A stretch of DNA of 64,000 nucleotides from JBHJGS01 sp050331575 (lineage in GTDB: Bacteria; Pseudomonadota; Alphaproteobacteria; Sphingomonadales; Rhodothalassiaceae). The notes beneath the pieces are model-generated. The model ran no database searches and had not been told where the DNA came from. It saw nothing but the letters and a program-made list of their open reading frames with translations. The translations under genes were made by a program, and so were the position numbers. How positions within the stretch are numbered: the stretch's first letter is position 1; every line of letters begins with the position of its first letter. This document shows positions 8,186 to 16,357 of the stretch, piece after piece. The DNA is taken from positions 17,736-81,735 of the forward strand of contig JBHJGS010000035.1 of NCBI GenBank assembly GCA_050331575.1, written 5' to 3'.

Positions 8186-9157
8186 ATGGCACGATTTGTT
8201 TTCCCCGCCCAGCCGGCGCGGCTGGGTGCGCCTGCCGGCGCCGCCGCTGCCGGTCGTCCTGTCGCCGGCATAGCCTGGATGCTGCTGGCTGCCACCTGCG
8301 TCACCTTGGTGGGCGTGCTGGTGAAGGGCCTCGGCGCGCGGCTGCCGGCCGCCGAAATTGCAAGCTTGCGAGCGTGGCTGATGATCGCGGTCTTGATCCC
8401 GTGGCTGGCCTGGCGCGCCCCGGCGGCCTTTCGGGTGCGTGCGCCGGGGCTGCTGGCCGTGCGCGCCCTGCTTTTGACCGCGATCAACGGCTTGGGCTTT
8501 TGGGTGTTGACGGTGTTGCCGCTGGTTCTGGTAACCGCCATTGCCTTTGCCAAGCCGCTGTTTGTCACCGTGCTGGCCGCAGTCTTCTTGAGCGAGCGGG
8601 TGCGGCTTCGCCGAGGGCTGGCAACACTGCTCGGCTTTGTTGGCGTGCTGATCACGCTCAATCCCAGCCAGTTGACCGGTGTGGAGGCGGGCATGTTGGC
8701 CGCCGCCGGGGCCGTGTTGGTAACCGTGTGCATGGCCAGTTCGGTGATCATCGGCAAGCAACTGACCTTGAGCGAGGATCCGGTCACCATCGTGGTTTGG
8801 TCCAATCTGTGTGTCGCGGTGCTTCTGGGCCTGCCTGCGGCGCTGCTCTGGGTGCCGCCAACCGCTCAGGAGTGGGCCCTGTTGGCGCTGCTCGCTGCGC
8901 TCGGTTTCATTTCGCAGCAGGCGTTTTTGCGGGCTTATCGGGCCGCGGAGGCGGGTTTCGTCGCGCCGTTTGAATATGTCCGCATCCTGATGGCGGCGGC
9001 CGCGGGCTGGTTATGGTTTGCCGAGGTGCCCGGCTGGGAGATTGCCGCGGGCGCGCCGCTGATCATCGCGTCGGGGCTTTACATCGCGCATCGGGAAACC
9101 CGGTTGGCAAAAGAAAAGGCATTGGAGCGGGCGAAGGGAATCGAACCCTCGTCTTAA
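8186..9157 (+). CDS. EamA/DMT-family inner-membrane transporter
   Basis: A 323-residue, ten-helix drug/metabolite transporter built of two EamA repeats. Family-like segments are AIAFAKPLFVTVLAAVFLSERV in the first half and APFEYVRILMAAAAGWLWFAE in the second. It resembles the protein at 1420-2346 in architecture and final motif (YIAHRE versus YLAHRE). Its last codons run into the 3' half of the convergent tRNA-Gly gene: the final residues AKGIEPSS and the stop codon are antisense to the tRNA. The natural C-terminus is therefore partly dictated by tRNA sequence. The substrate is unknown. Confidence 0.87.
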   Translation: MARFVFPAQPARLGAPAGAAAAGRPVAGIAWMLLAATCVTLVGVLVKGLGARLPAAEIASLRAWLMIAVLIPWLAWRAPAAFRVRAPGLLAVRALLLTAINGLGFWVLTVLPLVLVTAIAFAKPLFVTVLAAVFLSERVRLRRGLATLLGFVGVLITLNPSQLTGVEAGMLAAAGAVLVTVCMASSVIIGKQLTLSEDPVTIVVWSNLCVAVLLGLPAALLWVPPTAQEWALLALLAALGFISQQAFLRAYRAAEAGFVAPFEYVRILMAAAAGWLWFAEVPGWEIAAGAPLIIASGLYIAHRETRLAKEKALERAKGIEPSS

Positions 9158-9196
9158 GCTTGGGAAGCTTCTGCTCTACCATTGAGCTACGCCCGC
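9123..9196 (-). tRNA. tRNA-Gly (anticodon CCC)
   Basis: A cloverleaf reads on the minus strand: acceptor GCGGGCG pairs with CGCCCGC, the D arm is GCTC/GAGC, the anticodon loop TTCCCAA gives CCC, the T arm contains GGTTCGATTCC, and the 3' CCA is encoded. The 74-nt length and sequence closely resemble E. coli glyU. The outermost anticodon-stem pair appears to be a G-A mismatch. The 3' half overlaps the end of the opposite-strand EamA gene. Confidence 0.95.
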
Positions 9197-9214
9197 CCGG
9201 CCCTTGACAGAAGC

Positions 9215-10324
9215 TCATCTGCGCTGGTCGGTCAAGTCCCTGAGATGCGTGCCCAGGCGGAACGACAGGATCAAGGTCTCCTCCGGCGTCAGCCGATCAT
9301 CCGGCGGCGGACCTTGAAAGAAGGCAGCGGTATCGACGGAGAAGCCGCCTAAGCGGTTGAAATGTTCCAGGCTTGCATCGAAGAAGCGATTATAGCAGGC
9401 GGCCAGGCGGACCAATTCCCACGCGCGGTCCTCCCCGGCGGCGACTTTCACTCGGCAGATCAATGGCGCCTGGCCGATGGCACCGGCAAGTTCGCTGACA
9501 CTGGCAGCGATGCTCTGCGGCGTGGCATCGACCGGCGCCTCCAAGCACACGACGGCATCCTCCGCGCCCACCTCATCGATCATCCGGCGCAACTCAGCGA
9601 CCGATCCGCCGGGCCGATGCGACAAGACCAGCGGGCTGGCCAGGTCGCTTTGGGCAAAGCGCCGGACCAAATCGGGATTGGGGGCATAACGGCCGGCCCA
9701 GCACAAATGGCCCAGCGGCGAGAAATGCCCCGAGGCGCCGCGCGCCGCGGCCAGATTGAGGTCGAGCTCTCCGACATTGCGGGCGACGAAGATTTCCGCC
9801 TTCTCAAACGGCGAAAAGCGCGTTCCGGTGATACCGCAGGCTTGCACGAAATCCAGGCTGCGGCGGATCTCCAGCACCAGCGCCTCATAATCCGCCCGCA
9901 CGGCATCGGATATTTCGTCGCGTAAGGGCCATCGGCGAATGTTGCGCATATCCGACTCGCCGCCCTGGGCGAACGCGCGGGTCAGATTGGTGATGGCGGC
10001 CAGTTGACCATAGGTATCGAAGCTGTGCGCCTGATCCGGCTCCGCTTCGCCCTCGATGATGGCATTAGTAAGGCCGGTCACCTTGACCGTCGGCAGACCG
10101 GTGCGCAGCATCATCACGGCATTCACCTGCAACAATACCCGCAAACTGTCCCACACTTCCTTGGCGCCGAACGAGCCGATATCGAACAGGAAATCGTTGA
10201 TCTCCAGGAAGAAGGCTTCGCCGCGCGCCACGGCGGCCAGCCGTTCGCGCAAATGCTGGATCTCATCTTGGGTCACCAAGGGCGGCAGATGGTCCAGTTT
10301 GGCGTCAAGGGTGGCGAGGGTCAT
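9215..10324 (-). CDS. Class-II DAHP-synthase-like protein with altered active site
   Basis: The 369 residues align by eye along the length of class-II DAHP synthases (first enzyme of the shikimate pathway). LPPLVTQDEIQHLRERLAAV matches the start of the core; NLTRAFAQGGESDMRNIRRW matches the NLLRAFxTGG region; and GHLCWAGRY, NRLGGF and DDRLTPEETLILSF match later landmarks. Almost every catalytic or metal-site motif is changed. QGGDCAE is replaced by LEINDFL, the KPR segment and TSHE are absent, and DPMHGN has no counterpart. The protein is also about 80 residues shorter than normal. A standard DAHP synthase activity is therefore unlikely. It lies 74 bases downstream of the prephenate-dehydratase-like gene on the same strand, so the two probably form an operon. 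Confidence 0.65.
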   Translation of the reverse strand: MTLATLDAKLDHLPPLVTQDEIQHLRERLAAVARGEAFFLEINDFLFDIGSFGAKEVWDSLRVLLQVNAVMMLRTGLPTVKVTGLTNAIIEGEAEPDQAHSFDTYGQLAAITNLTRAFAQGGESDMRNIRRWPLRDEISDAVRADYEALVLEIRRSLDFVQACGITGTRFSPFEKAEIFVARNVGELDLNLAAARGASGHFSPLGHLCWAGRYAPNPDLVRRFAQSDLASPLVLSHRPGGSVAELRRMIDEVGAEDAVVCLEAPVDATPQSIAASVSELAGAIGQAPLICRVKVAAGEDRAWELVRLAACYNRFFDASLEHFNRLGGFSVDTAAFFQGPPPDDRLTPEETLILSFRLGTHLRDLTDQRR

Positions 10325-10398
10325 GGCTATCCCTGATGGCTATCCCTGGCAGCGATTGATCCGTATCGAACCACAAGTGCGCCGCGTAACCATCGCCG

Positions 10399-11190
10399 TC
10401 AAGGAAAAGCCGCGCGCGCCTCCGCTGCATCGCTGAGGCCAAGATTAATGCCGCTCTTCGGCACGGTCAGCGGGCGCGGATGCATCACACAGCCCACCGT
10501 GCCGGCCCAGGCGGCGACCGTGCCGCGGCTGCCTGCCGCGTGCGCCACCAGCATATCCTCCTCCCGATCGAACAGAATCAGGCAGCCGGTGGTGCCGGTG
10601 GTGCCGCGCGCAAAGCGTAAAAACAAGGTCGCCGCGGCACCATCCTCCCAAGCCAGATGGTCGCTGGCCAAATTCGGATAGTCCCGCACATCCGGCGGGC
10701 CCAGTGCGGCTTGGCCTGTCGCCACGCCTTCGCTGACCCGTCGCAAAGCCAGTCCATTGGACGCGCACGGGACCGTTTGGGCGCCGATCCCGGCCAGCCG
10801 TCTGGCGCATTGCGCCAGCGCCATGGGATGACCCAGCACATGGGTGACGTCGCTGTCGTCATCGCGCCGGCGATACAGCCGAAAGCGGATCGGGATCAGA
10901 TGCCCCCGCTCCGCCTTGATGCCGGGGCTGAACCGGCGCGCGGCGGTGAAGCTGTCCACCACCGGCCCGGCCCGACTATTGATCCATGGGATCACGGCGT
11001 GATCAGCACGGCCTTCGGCCAAGGCGTTCAGACAGTCCGGCACATCGTCGAAGGGCGTTAACGGCGCGTCGCACATGGCCCGCGCGGCGCGTTCGCTATA
11101 GGTTCCCGCCGGGCCCAGATAGGCGACGGTGCCCTGGCCCGGCCCGGTCGCTTGCGTCTGTTCGGTGCGAGCGGCTACAGACGGAGGCAT
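10399..11190 (-). CDS. Prephenate-dehydratase-like protein with altered catalytic motif
   Basis: From the ATG at 11190 the product is 263 residues. It contains the two-lobed prephenate dehydratase fold: AYLGPAGTYSERAA near the N-terminus, VIPWINSRAGPVVDSF where active enzymes have VVPIENSxEGxV, and VLGHPMALAQCARRL matching the YSHPQALAQC segment. The catalytic TRF triplet late in the domain reads TLF here, and the ENS glutamate is lost, so normal prephenate decarboxylation is doubtful. The C-terminal 70 residues do not look like a clear ACT domain. The frame stays open upstream to 11499, but that part is antisense to the aminotransferase gene. The start lies only 40 bases from the divergent aminotransferase. 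Confidence 0.65.
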   Translation of the reverse strand: MPPSVAARTEQTQATGPGQGTVAYLGPAGTYSERAARAMCDAPLTPFDDVPDCLNALAEGRADHAVIPWINSRAGPVVDSFTAARRFSPGIKAERGHLIPIRFRLYRRRDDDSDVTHVLGHPMALAQCARRLAGIGAQTVPCASNGLALRRVSEGVATGQAALGPPDVRDYPNLASDHLAWEDGAAATLFLRFARGTTGTTGCLILFDREEDMLVAHAAGSRGTVAAWAGTVGCVMHPRPLTVPKSGINLGLSDAAEARAAFP

Positions 11191-11230
11191 CGGCCGTCCG
11201 CCGCCGCCTGCCGCCACTGAGTCTGCCGCC

Positions 11231-12439
11231 ATGCTCACCATCCCCATCGCCCATCGCCTGGATCGCATAAAACCCTCTGCCACCTTGGCCGTCACCGCCA
11301 AGGCCGCGGAACTGCGCGCTGCCGGGCGCGACGTTCTGGGCCTGGGGGCCGGCGAACCCGATTTTGACACGCCCGACCACATCAAGGAAGCGGCGATCGC
11401 TGCCATGCGCGCGGGTCTGACGAAATACACGCCTGTTCCTGGCACGCCGGCACTGCGCGAGGCCGTTGCGGAGAAGTTTCGCCGCGACAACGGCCTCACT
11501 TATGCATCCGATCAGATCATCGTCAGCACCGGCGGCAAGCAGGTGCTGTACAACGCGCTCATGGCAAGTTTGGATCCGGGCGACGAGGTGATCGTGCCAG
11601 CACCTTACTGGGTTTCCTATCCCGATATGGTCCTGCTGGCCGACGGTGTTCCCGTCATCGTGGAAACCGGCCAGGACGACGGCTTCAAGCTTCGCCCGGA
11701 GGCATTGGACCAGGCGATCACGCCGAAGACGAAATGGCTGATCTTCAATTCTCCGTCCAATCCCACCGGGGCGGCCTACACCGCGGAGGAGATGCGCGCC
11801 CTGGGCCAGGTGCTGGAGCGGCATCCCCAGGTCCTGGTCATGGCCGACGACATGTATGAGCATATCGTCTATGACGGCTTTGAGTTTGTCAGCCTCGCCC
11901 AGGCGGTGCCGGCGCTCTACGAGCGCGTGCTGACTTGCAACGGCGTGTCCAAGGCCTTCGCCATGACCGGCTGGCGGATCGGCTATGCCGGCGGGCCGGC
12001 GCCGCTGATCAAGGCGATGGCCAAGATCCAGTCTCAATCGACCTCCAACCCCTCCTCCATCAGCCAGGCCGCGGCCCTGGCGGCTCTGACCGGGCCGATG
12101 GATTTCCTGCAGGAGCGCAATGCCGCCTTCAAGCAGCGCCGCGACCGCGTGCTGGACCTGCTCAACGGCATTGACGGGCTGTCCTGCCGCGCGCCGGAGG
12201 GGGCCTTTTACCTGTTTCCCTCCGCCCGGGCGCTGATCGGCCGCACCGCGCCGGACGGCCCGGACATGGCCGACGATCTGGCGTTTTGCGATTATCTGTT
12301 GGACCGGGTCGGCGTGGCGGCGGTGCCGGGCACGGCGTTCGGCGCGCCGGGCTATTTCCGCGTGTCCTACGCCACCGATCTGGCCACCCTGGAGGACGCT
12401 TGCCGGCGCATCGGCGAGGCGTGTGCGGCCCTGACATGA
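11231..12439 (+). CDS. Class I/II pyridoxal-phosphate aminotransferase (aspartate aminotransferase type)
   Basis: Fold-type I PLP enzyme, 402 residues. The PLP lysine lies in VSKAFAMTGWRIGYA near residue 240. Other family marks are GAGEPDFDTPDHIKEAA, SPSNPTGAAY (binding Asn) and the C-terminal FRVSYAT with the substrate carboxylate Arg. This pattern is that of alphaproteobacterial aspartate/aromatic aminotransferases. Its stop overlaps the hisG start (ATGA), so it is co-translated with histidine genes, and it may supply the transamination for histidinol phosphate or another amino acid. The divergent prephenate-dehydratase-like gene is a further hint of an aromatic-type keto acid, but that is inference. 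Confidence 0.9.
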   Translation: MLTIPIAHRLDRIKPSATLAVTAKAAELRAAGRDVLGLGAGEPDFDTPDHIKEAAIAAMRAGLTKYTPVPGTPALREAVAEKFRRDNGLTYASDQIIVSTGGKQVLYNALMASLDPGDEVIVPAPYWVSYPDMVLLADGVPVIVETGQDDGFKLRPEALDQAITPKTKWLIFNSPSNPTGAAYTAEEMRALGQVLERHPQVLVMADDMYEHIVYDGFEFVSLAQAVPALYERVLTCNGVSKAFAMTGWRIGYAGGPAPLIKAMAKIQSQSTSNPSSISQAAALAALTGPMDFLQERNAAFKQRRDRVLDLLNGIDGLSCRAPEGAFYLFPSARALIGRTAPDGPDMADDLAFCDYLLDRVGVAAVPGTAFGAPGYFRVSYATDLATLEDACRRIGEACAALT

Positions 12440-13095
12440 CGGCCCAGCCCGTGATCTTTGCCGTGCCGAAGGGCCGCATCCTGGGCGAACTTCTGCCGCT
12501 GATCCGGGCCGCGGGCATCGAGCCGGAGCCGGACTTTCACAATGAGGCCAGCCGCAAGCTGCAATTCGACACCAATATCGACGGTCTGCGGCTGATCCGC
12601 GTGCGCGCCTTCGATGTGGCGACCTTCGTGGCCTTCGGCGCGGCGCATCTGGGTGTTGCCGGCAATGATGTGCTGTTGGAATTCGATTATGACGAGATCT
12701 ACGCGCCCTTGGACCTGGGCATTGGCGCGTGCCGCCTGTCCCTGGCTCAGCCCGCGAACAGCGCCGAACAGCCGCCGCAAAGCCAGGGGCATCTGCGCGT
12801 GGCGACAAAATATCCCGGCATCACCCGTCGGCATTTCGCCCGCGCCGGCGTGCAGACCGAAGTGATCAAGCTGAACGGCGCGATGGAACTGGCGCCGTCT
12901 TTGGGGCTATGCGGGCGCATTGTCGATCTGGTCTCCACCGGGTCGACGCTGAAGGCCAATGGTCTGGTTGAGGTGGAAGTGTTGGAACGCATCACGTCCC
13001 GGCTCATTGTCAATCGCGCCGCCTTCAAGACCCGGCCGGCCGATGTCGCGGCCTGGGTTGACCGTTTTCGCGAGGTTTTGTCCGATGCCGCTTAG
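12436..13095 (+). CDS. hisG: ATP phosphoribosyltransferase, short form
   Basis: First enzyme of histidine biosynthesis, joining ATP and PRPP. The 219 residues lack the C-terminal regulatory domain, so this is the short form that needs HisZ as partner; hisZ is not in the window. The frame shows AVPKGRILGELLPLI at the start, VRAFDVATFVAFGAAHLGVAG in the middle and the PRPP-loop region IVDLVSTGSTLKANGL. The ATG is set by the four-base overlap with the preceding aminotransferase. The end overlaps hisD by 11 bases. Confidence 0.95.
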   Translation: MTAQPVIFAVPKGRILGELLPLIRAAGIEPEPDFHNEASRKLQFDTNIDGLRLIRVRAFDVATFVAFGAAHLGVAGNDVLLEFDYDEIYAPLDLGIGACRLSLAQPANSAEQPPQSQGHLRVATKYPGITRRHFARAGVQTEVIKLNGAMELAPSLGLCGRIVDLVSTGSTLKANGLVEVEVLERITSRLIVNRAAFKTRPADVAAWVDRFREVLSDAA

Positions 13096-14380
13096 ATTGT
13101 CGCTCGCTGAGCGCGACTTCACCGACCGCTTTGAACAGTTGGTCGCCGCCAAGCGCGAGGCCGGCGCCGATGTGTCGGACGCCGTGGCGCAAATCGTGGC
13201 GGATGTGCGCGCCCGCGGCGACGCGGCCCTGATCGCGCTGACCGAGAAATTCGACCGGCTGACGCTGACGCCGCAAAGCCTGCGCATCGGCAAACAGGAG
13301 ACGCAGGCCGCCTTCGATGGACTGGACGAACAGATGCGCAAGGCGCTGGAAACCGCCGCGGAGCGCATCGAGGGCTTTCACCAGCTGCAAAAGCCAAGGA
13401 ATGAGCGCATCACCGACACCCACGGCATCGTCATGGGCTATCGCTTCACCCCGATCGAGGCGGTGGGCCTCTACGTGCCCGGCGGCACCGCCAGCTATCC
13501 CTCCTCGGTGCTGATGAACGCCATCCCCGCGCGCGTGGCTGGGGTGGAGCGGCTGGCGATGACCGTGCCGGCGCCAGAGGGCAAGCTGAACCCGCTGGTG
13601 CTGGCGGCCGCGCATCTGGCCGGGATCGAGGAGATCTATCATGTCGGCGGCGCGCAGGCGATTGCCGCCTTGGCCTTCGGCACCGAGACCATCGCTGCGG
13701 TCGACAAGATCGTCGGGCCGGGCAATGCCTATGTCGCCGAGGCCAAACGCCAGCTGTTCGGCCATGTCGGCATCGACATGGTGGCCGGGCCCAGCGAGAT
13801 CCTTGTCGTCGCCGATGCCGCCAACGATCCGGCCTGGACCGCGGCGGACCTGCTGTCCCAGGCCGAACATGATCCGGTCGCCCAGGCGATCCTGATCACC
13901 GACAGTCCGGGCTTTGCCGACCATGTGCTCAAGGCGATTGAGCAGCATTTGGCGCGTTTGGATCGGGCTGAGGTGGCGCGGCAAAGCTGGGCGGATTTCG
14001 GTGCGGTGATCCTGGTGGACGATCTGGTGCGCCAGGCGCCGCCGCTGATCGACCGCTTGGCGCCGGAGCATCTGGCCCTGGCTGTGGCAGAGCCGGAGGC
14101 GTTCATGGACCGCGTCCGCCATGCCGGCTCGGTGTTTCTGGGCCGGCATACGCCTGAAGCGGTGGGCGATTATGTCGGCGGGCCCAATCATGTTCTTCCC
14201 ACCGGGCGCCGCGCGCGCTTTTCATCCGGCCTGGGTGTGCTGGACTTCATGAAGCGAACAAGCTTTTTGGGTCTGGACCAACGCGGACTGGCGGCGGTGG
14301 GGCCGGCGGCCGTGACCCTGGCGCGCGCCGAGGGCCTGGACGCCCATGCCCTTTCGGTGACGCTGCGATTGCAGGATTAG
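13085..14380 (+). CDS. hisD: Histidinol dehydrogenase
   Basis: NAD-dependent zinc enzyme for the last two steps of histidine synthesis. The ATG at 13085 (MPLRLSLAERDF) gives 431 residues, the normal length, and overlaps the hisG end. Signatures visible are VGLYVPGGTASYPSSVLMN, HVGGAQAIAALAFGT, KIVGPGNAYVAEAKR, the zinc-site region LLSQAEHDP, and the catalytic region RLAPEHLAL. A frame open to 12959 upstream lies inside hisG and is rejected as a start. Confidence 0.97.
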   Translation: MPLRLSLAERDFTDRFEQLVAAKREAGADVSDAVAQIVADVRARGDAALIALTEKFDRLTLTPQSLRIGKQETQAAFDGLDEQMRKALETAAERIEGFHQLQKPRNERITDTHGIVMGYRFTPIEAVGLYVPGGTASYPSSVLMNAIPARVAGVERLAMTVPAPEGKLNPLVLAAAHLAGIEEIYHVGGAQAIAALAFGTETIAAVDKIVGPGNAYVAEAKRQLFGHVGIDMVAGPSEILVVADAANDPAWTAADLLSQAEHDPVAQAILITDSPGFADHVLKAIEQHLARLDRAEVARQSWADFGAVILVDDLVRQAPPLIDRLAPEHLALAVAEPEAFMDRVRHAGSVFLGRHTPEAVGDYVGGPNHVLPTGRRARFSSGLGVLDFMKRTSFLGLDQRGLAAVGPAAVTLARAEGLDAHALSVTLRLQD

Positions 14381-14383
14381 ACC

Positions 14384-14866
14384 ATGGCGGACCATCGGCT
14401 GATCCATGTCTCCATCGAACAGCCGCCGGGCGTGCGCTGGAATGCGGATATAGAACAGGAGCGCCGGGTCGCCATTTTCGACCTTCTGGAGCAGAACAGC
14501 TTCAAGCCGCTGATCGTGCTGAAGGACGATTTCGACGGGCCCTACCGCCTGCACCTGTCCAGCGCCGACAATCGTTTGACCTTTGCTTTGTCGGACCCCG
14601 AGGAGCAGCCGGTCGGCGACTTCAAGCTGTCGGTGACGCCGTTTCGCCGGGTCATCCGCGATTATTTTCAGATCTGCGAGAGTTACTTCCAGGCGATCAA
14701 ATCCGCCGCGCCGTCCAAGATCGAGGCGATCGACATGGGCCGGCGCGGGGTGCATAATGAGGGCAGCGAACTGCTGGTTGATGCGCTGAAGGACAAGGTC
14801 GAGATTGATTTCGACACCGGCCGGCGGTTGTTCACGCTGATCTGCGTTCTCCACCTGAAGCTCTGA
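14384..14866 (+). CDS. UPF0262 family protein
   Basis: A 160-residue cytoplasmic protein of the alphaproteobacterial UPF0262 family. It has the typical beginning LIHVSIEQPPGVRWNADIEQE and the central segment FRRVIRDYFQICESYFQAI. The family has no assigned function that I know of. It starts three bases after the hisD stop and is followed seven bases later by a phosphatase gene, so all three share a transcript. The linkage hisD-UPF0262-phosphatase is common in alphaproteobacteria. Confidence 0.9.
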   Translation: MADHRLIHVSIEQPPGVRWNADIEQERRVAIFDLLEQNSFKPLIVLKDDFDGPYRLHLSSADNRLTFALSDPEEQPVGDFKLSVTPFRRVIRDYFQICESYFQAIKSAAPSKIEAIDMGRRGVHNEGSELLVDALKDKVEIDFDTGRRLFTLICVLHLKL

Positions 14867-14873
14867 GGCGGGT

Positions 14874-15317
14874 ATGGCGGACCTGCCGCGCAGCGTGTTG
14901 TTCGTGTGCACGCGCAATGCGGTGCGCTCGCCCATGGCCGCCTATCTGGCCGACCGGCATTGTCGGCGCCGGGTGTTCGTGGCGTCGGCCGGCCTGGATC
15001 CGGGACCGGCCGACGGTTTTGCCCTGGCGGCGCTGGAGGAGGTCGGCATCGATGCCACCCGGCACGAACCGCGCGCCCTGGCCGATGTCGACGCCGACCA
15101 GTTCGATCTGATCGTCACCTTGTCACCGGAAGCCCAGCACCACGCTGCCAAGCTGCCATTGAAGCCGGGCGCGGCCTTCGAATATTGGCCGACCATGGAT
15201 CCGACCATCTTCGAGGGCAGCCGCGACCAACGCCTGACGGCCTATCGGGACCTGCGCGACGGCCTGGAACAGCGCATCCGAGAGCGCTTCCGCTTCACCG
15301 GCCCGGGGCACCTGTAA
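14874..15317 (+). CDS. Low-molecular-weight protein-tyrosine-phosphatase/arsenate-reductase-fold protein
   Basis: A 147-residue protein with the LMW-PTP signature near the N-terminus: LFVCTRNAVRS contains the C-x5-R phosphate loop (Cys then Arg six residues later). The general-acid Asp is likely in TMDPT near residue 107. It is either a tyrosine phosphatase or a related arsenate-reductase-like enzyme; no ars context is present, and I favour a phosphatase. It is the last gene of the hisG-hisD operon. Confidence 0.85.
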   Translation: MADLPRSVLFVCTRNAVRSPMAAYLADRHCRRRVFVASAGLDPGPADGFALAALEEVGIDATRHEPRALADVDADQFDLIVTLSPEAQHHAAKLPLKPGAAFEYWPTMDPTIFEGSRDQRLTAYRDLRDGLEQRIRERFRFTGPGHL

Positions 15318-15354
15318 CCGGCTGCACAAGCGAACCGCTTCAAGGCGCCGCCCG

Positions 15355-15380
15355 AAAAGCCCGGCAGTCTTGAGGCCGGG
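15355..15380 (-). terminator. Probable terminator after the sodium channel gene
   Basis: A 6-bp stem (CCCGGC/GCCGGG) with a 9-base loop is followed on the minus strand by C and four Ts, 12 bases after the channel stop codon. The T run is short, so termination may be weak. Confidence 0.5.
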
Positions 15381-15391
15381 AAGCGGCGCGC

Positions 15392-16234
15392 TTACCCCGC
15401 CTTGCGCAGGCGTCGCTCCATCTCCTCCTTCAAGGCGGAGAATTCCTGGCTCAGCGTATCCATGCGGGCGATCAGGCGCTGTTCTTCATCCCCGATCAGA
15501 TCAGCCAGCGCTTCGAGATTTTCTGCCCGTTCGATGCGGTGGACCTCGGCCATGCTGTCGACGATGATGGCCACGAACAGGTTCAGCACGGCGAAGCTGG
15601 TGATCAGAATGAACGGCACGAAGAAGGCCCAGGCATAGGGATAGGCCTGCATCACCGGTCGTGCGATGCCCATGCTCCAGCTCTCAAGCGTCATGATCTG
15701 GAACAGGGAATACAGGCTGGAACCGATATCGCCGAACCACTGCGGAAAGCTCTCGCCGAACAGATTGGTGGCGATCACCGCGCCGACATAGAAGATCAGC
15801 AGCAACAGCGCCATCACCGTGCCCATTCCGGGAATGGCCGACAGCAGGGCCTGCACGACGCGGCGCATCTGCGGCAGGATCGAGATCAGCCGCAGCACCC
15901 GCAGCACCCGCAGCGCGCGCAGCACTGCCAGACCTTCCACCAGCGGCAGAAGCGAGATGCCGACCACCAGCGTGTCGAACACGTTCCAGCCGCTCTTGGG
16001 AAAGTCCCGGCCATAGGCGATCATCTTGGCCGCCAATTCCGCCACGAAGATGCCCAGAATGATGGTGTCTGCCAGGATCAGCGCCTCGCCCCAGCGCGTC
16101 ATGAAGGTCTGGGACGTCTGCAGCCCCAGCAGCACCGCGTTCAGAAGAATGAGCGCGGTGATCGCGGGGGTCACGGCCTTGTGGGCGAAAAAGGCGCGCA
16201 AGCGGGCGGGCAGGGCTTTCATCGGCGGGCTCAT
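15392..16234 (-). CDS. Bacterial voltage-gated sodium channel (BacNaV) / ion transporter
   Basis: A 280-residue single-domain six-helix channel that would assemble as a tetramer in the inner membrane. The S4 voltage sensor shows regularly spaced arginines in LRALRVLRVLRLI. The pore loop carries TLESWSM, the same selectivity-filter sequence as I recall for NavAb, which argues strongly for Na+ selectivity. The C-terminal 60 residues (RIERAENLEAL to EEMERRLRKAG) are charged and heptad-like, fitting the coiled-coil tail of BacNaV channels. The frame is open to 16339, but ATGs at 16234 and 16222 fit the family better. It is divergent from coaBC. Confidence 0.92.
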   Translation of the reverse strand: MSPPMKALPARLRAFFAHKAVTPAITALILLNAVLLGLQTSQTFMTRWGEALILADTIILGIFVAELAAKMIAYGRDFPKSGWNVFDTLVVGISLLPLVEGLAVLRALRVLRVLRLISILPQMRRVVQALLSAIPGMGTVMALLLLIFYVGAVIATNLFGESFPQWFGDIGSSLYSLFQIMTLESWSMGIARPVMQAYPYAWAFFVPFILITSFAVLNLFVAIIVDSMAEVHRIERAENLEALADLIGDEEQRLIARMDTLSQEFSALKEEMERRLRKAG

Positions 16235-16357
16235 CGGCAGCGAGATCGGGCCAGGCTCTTGGATGCCCGCCCGCAACACCCCGCGCAAGAGCCGGCTTGC
16301 GCCGGCCCCTGCCAAGCTCCTATAGCACGGCAACACCATCCCTCGGAGGCCGACCCG

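Noticed and set aside
9215..11190. A complete troponoid (TDA/7-hydroxytropolone) gene cluster
   Set aside because: Only the two degenerate aromatic-type genes are present; the flavoprotein, thioesterase and GST genes expected of such clusters are absent.
15539..16357. An N-terminal extension of coaBC on the plus strand
   Set aside because: It is antisense to the sodium channel gene; coaBC has its own Shine-Dalgarno and normal start at 16358.
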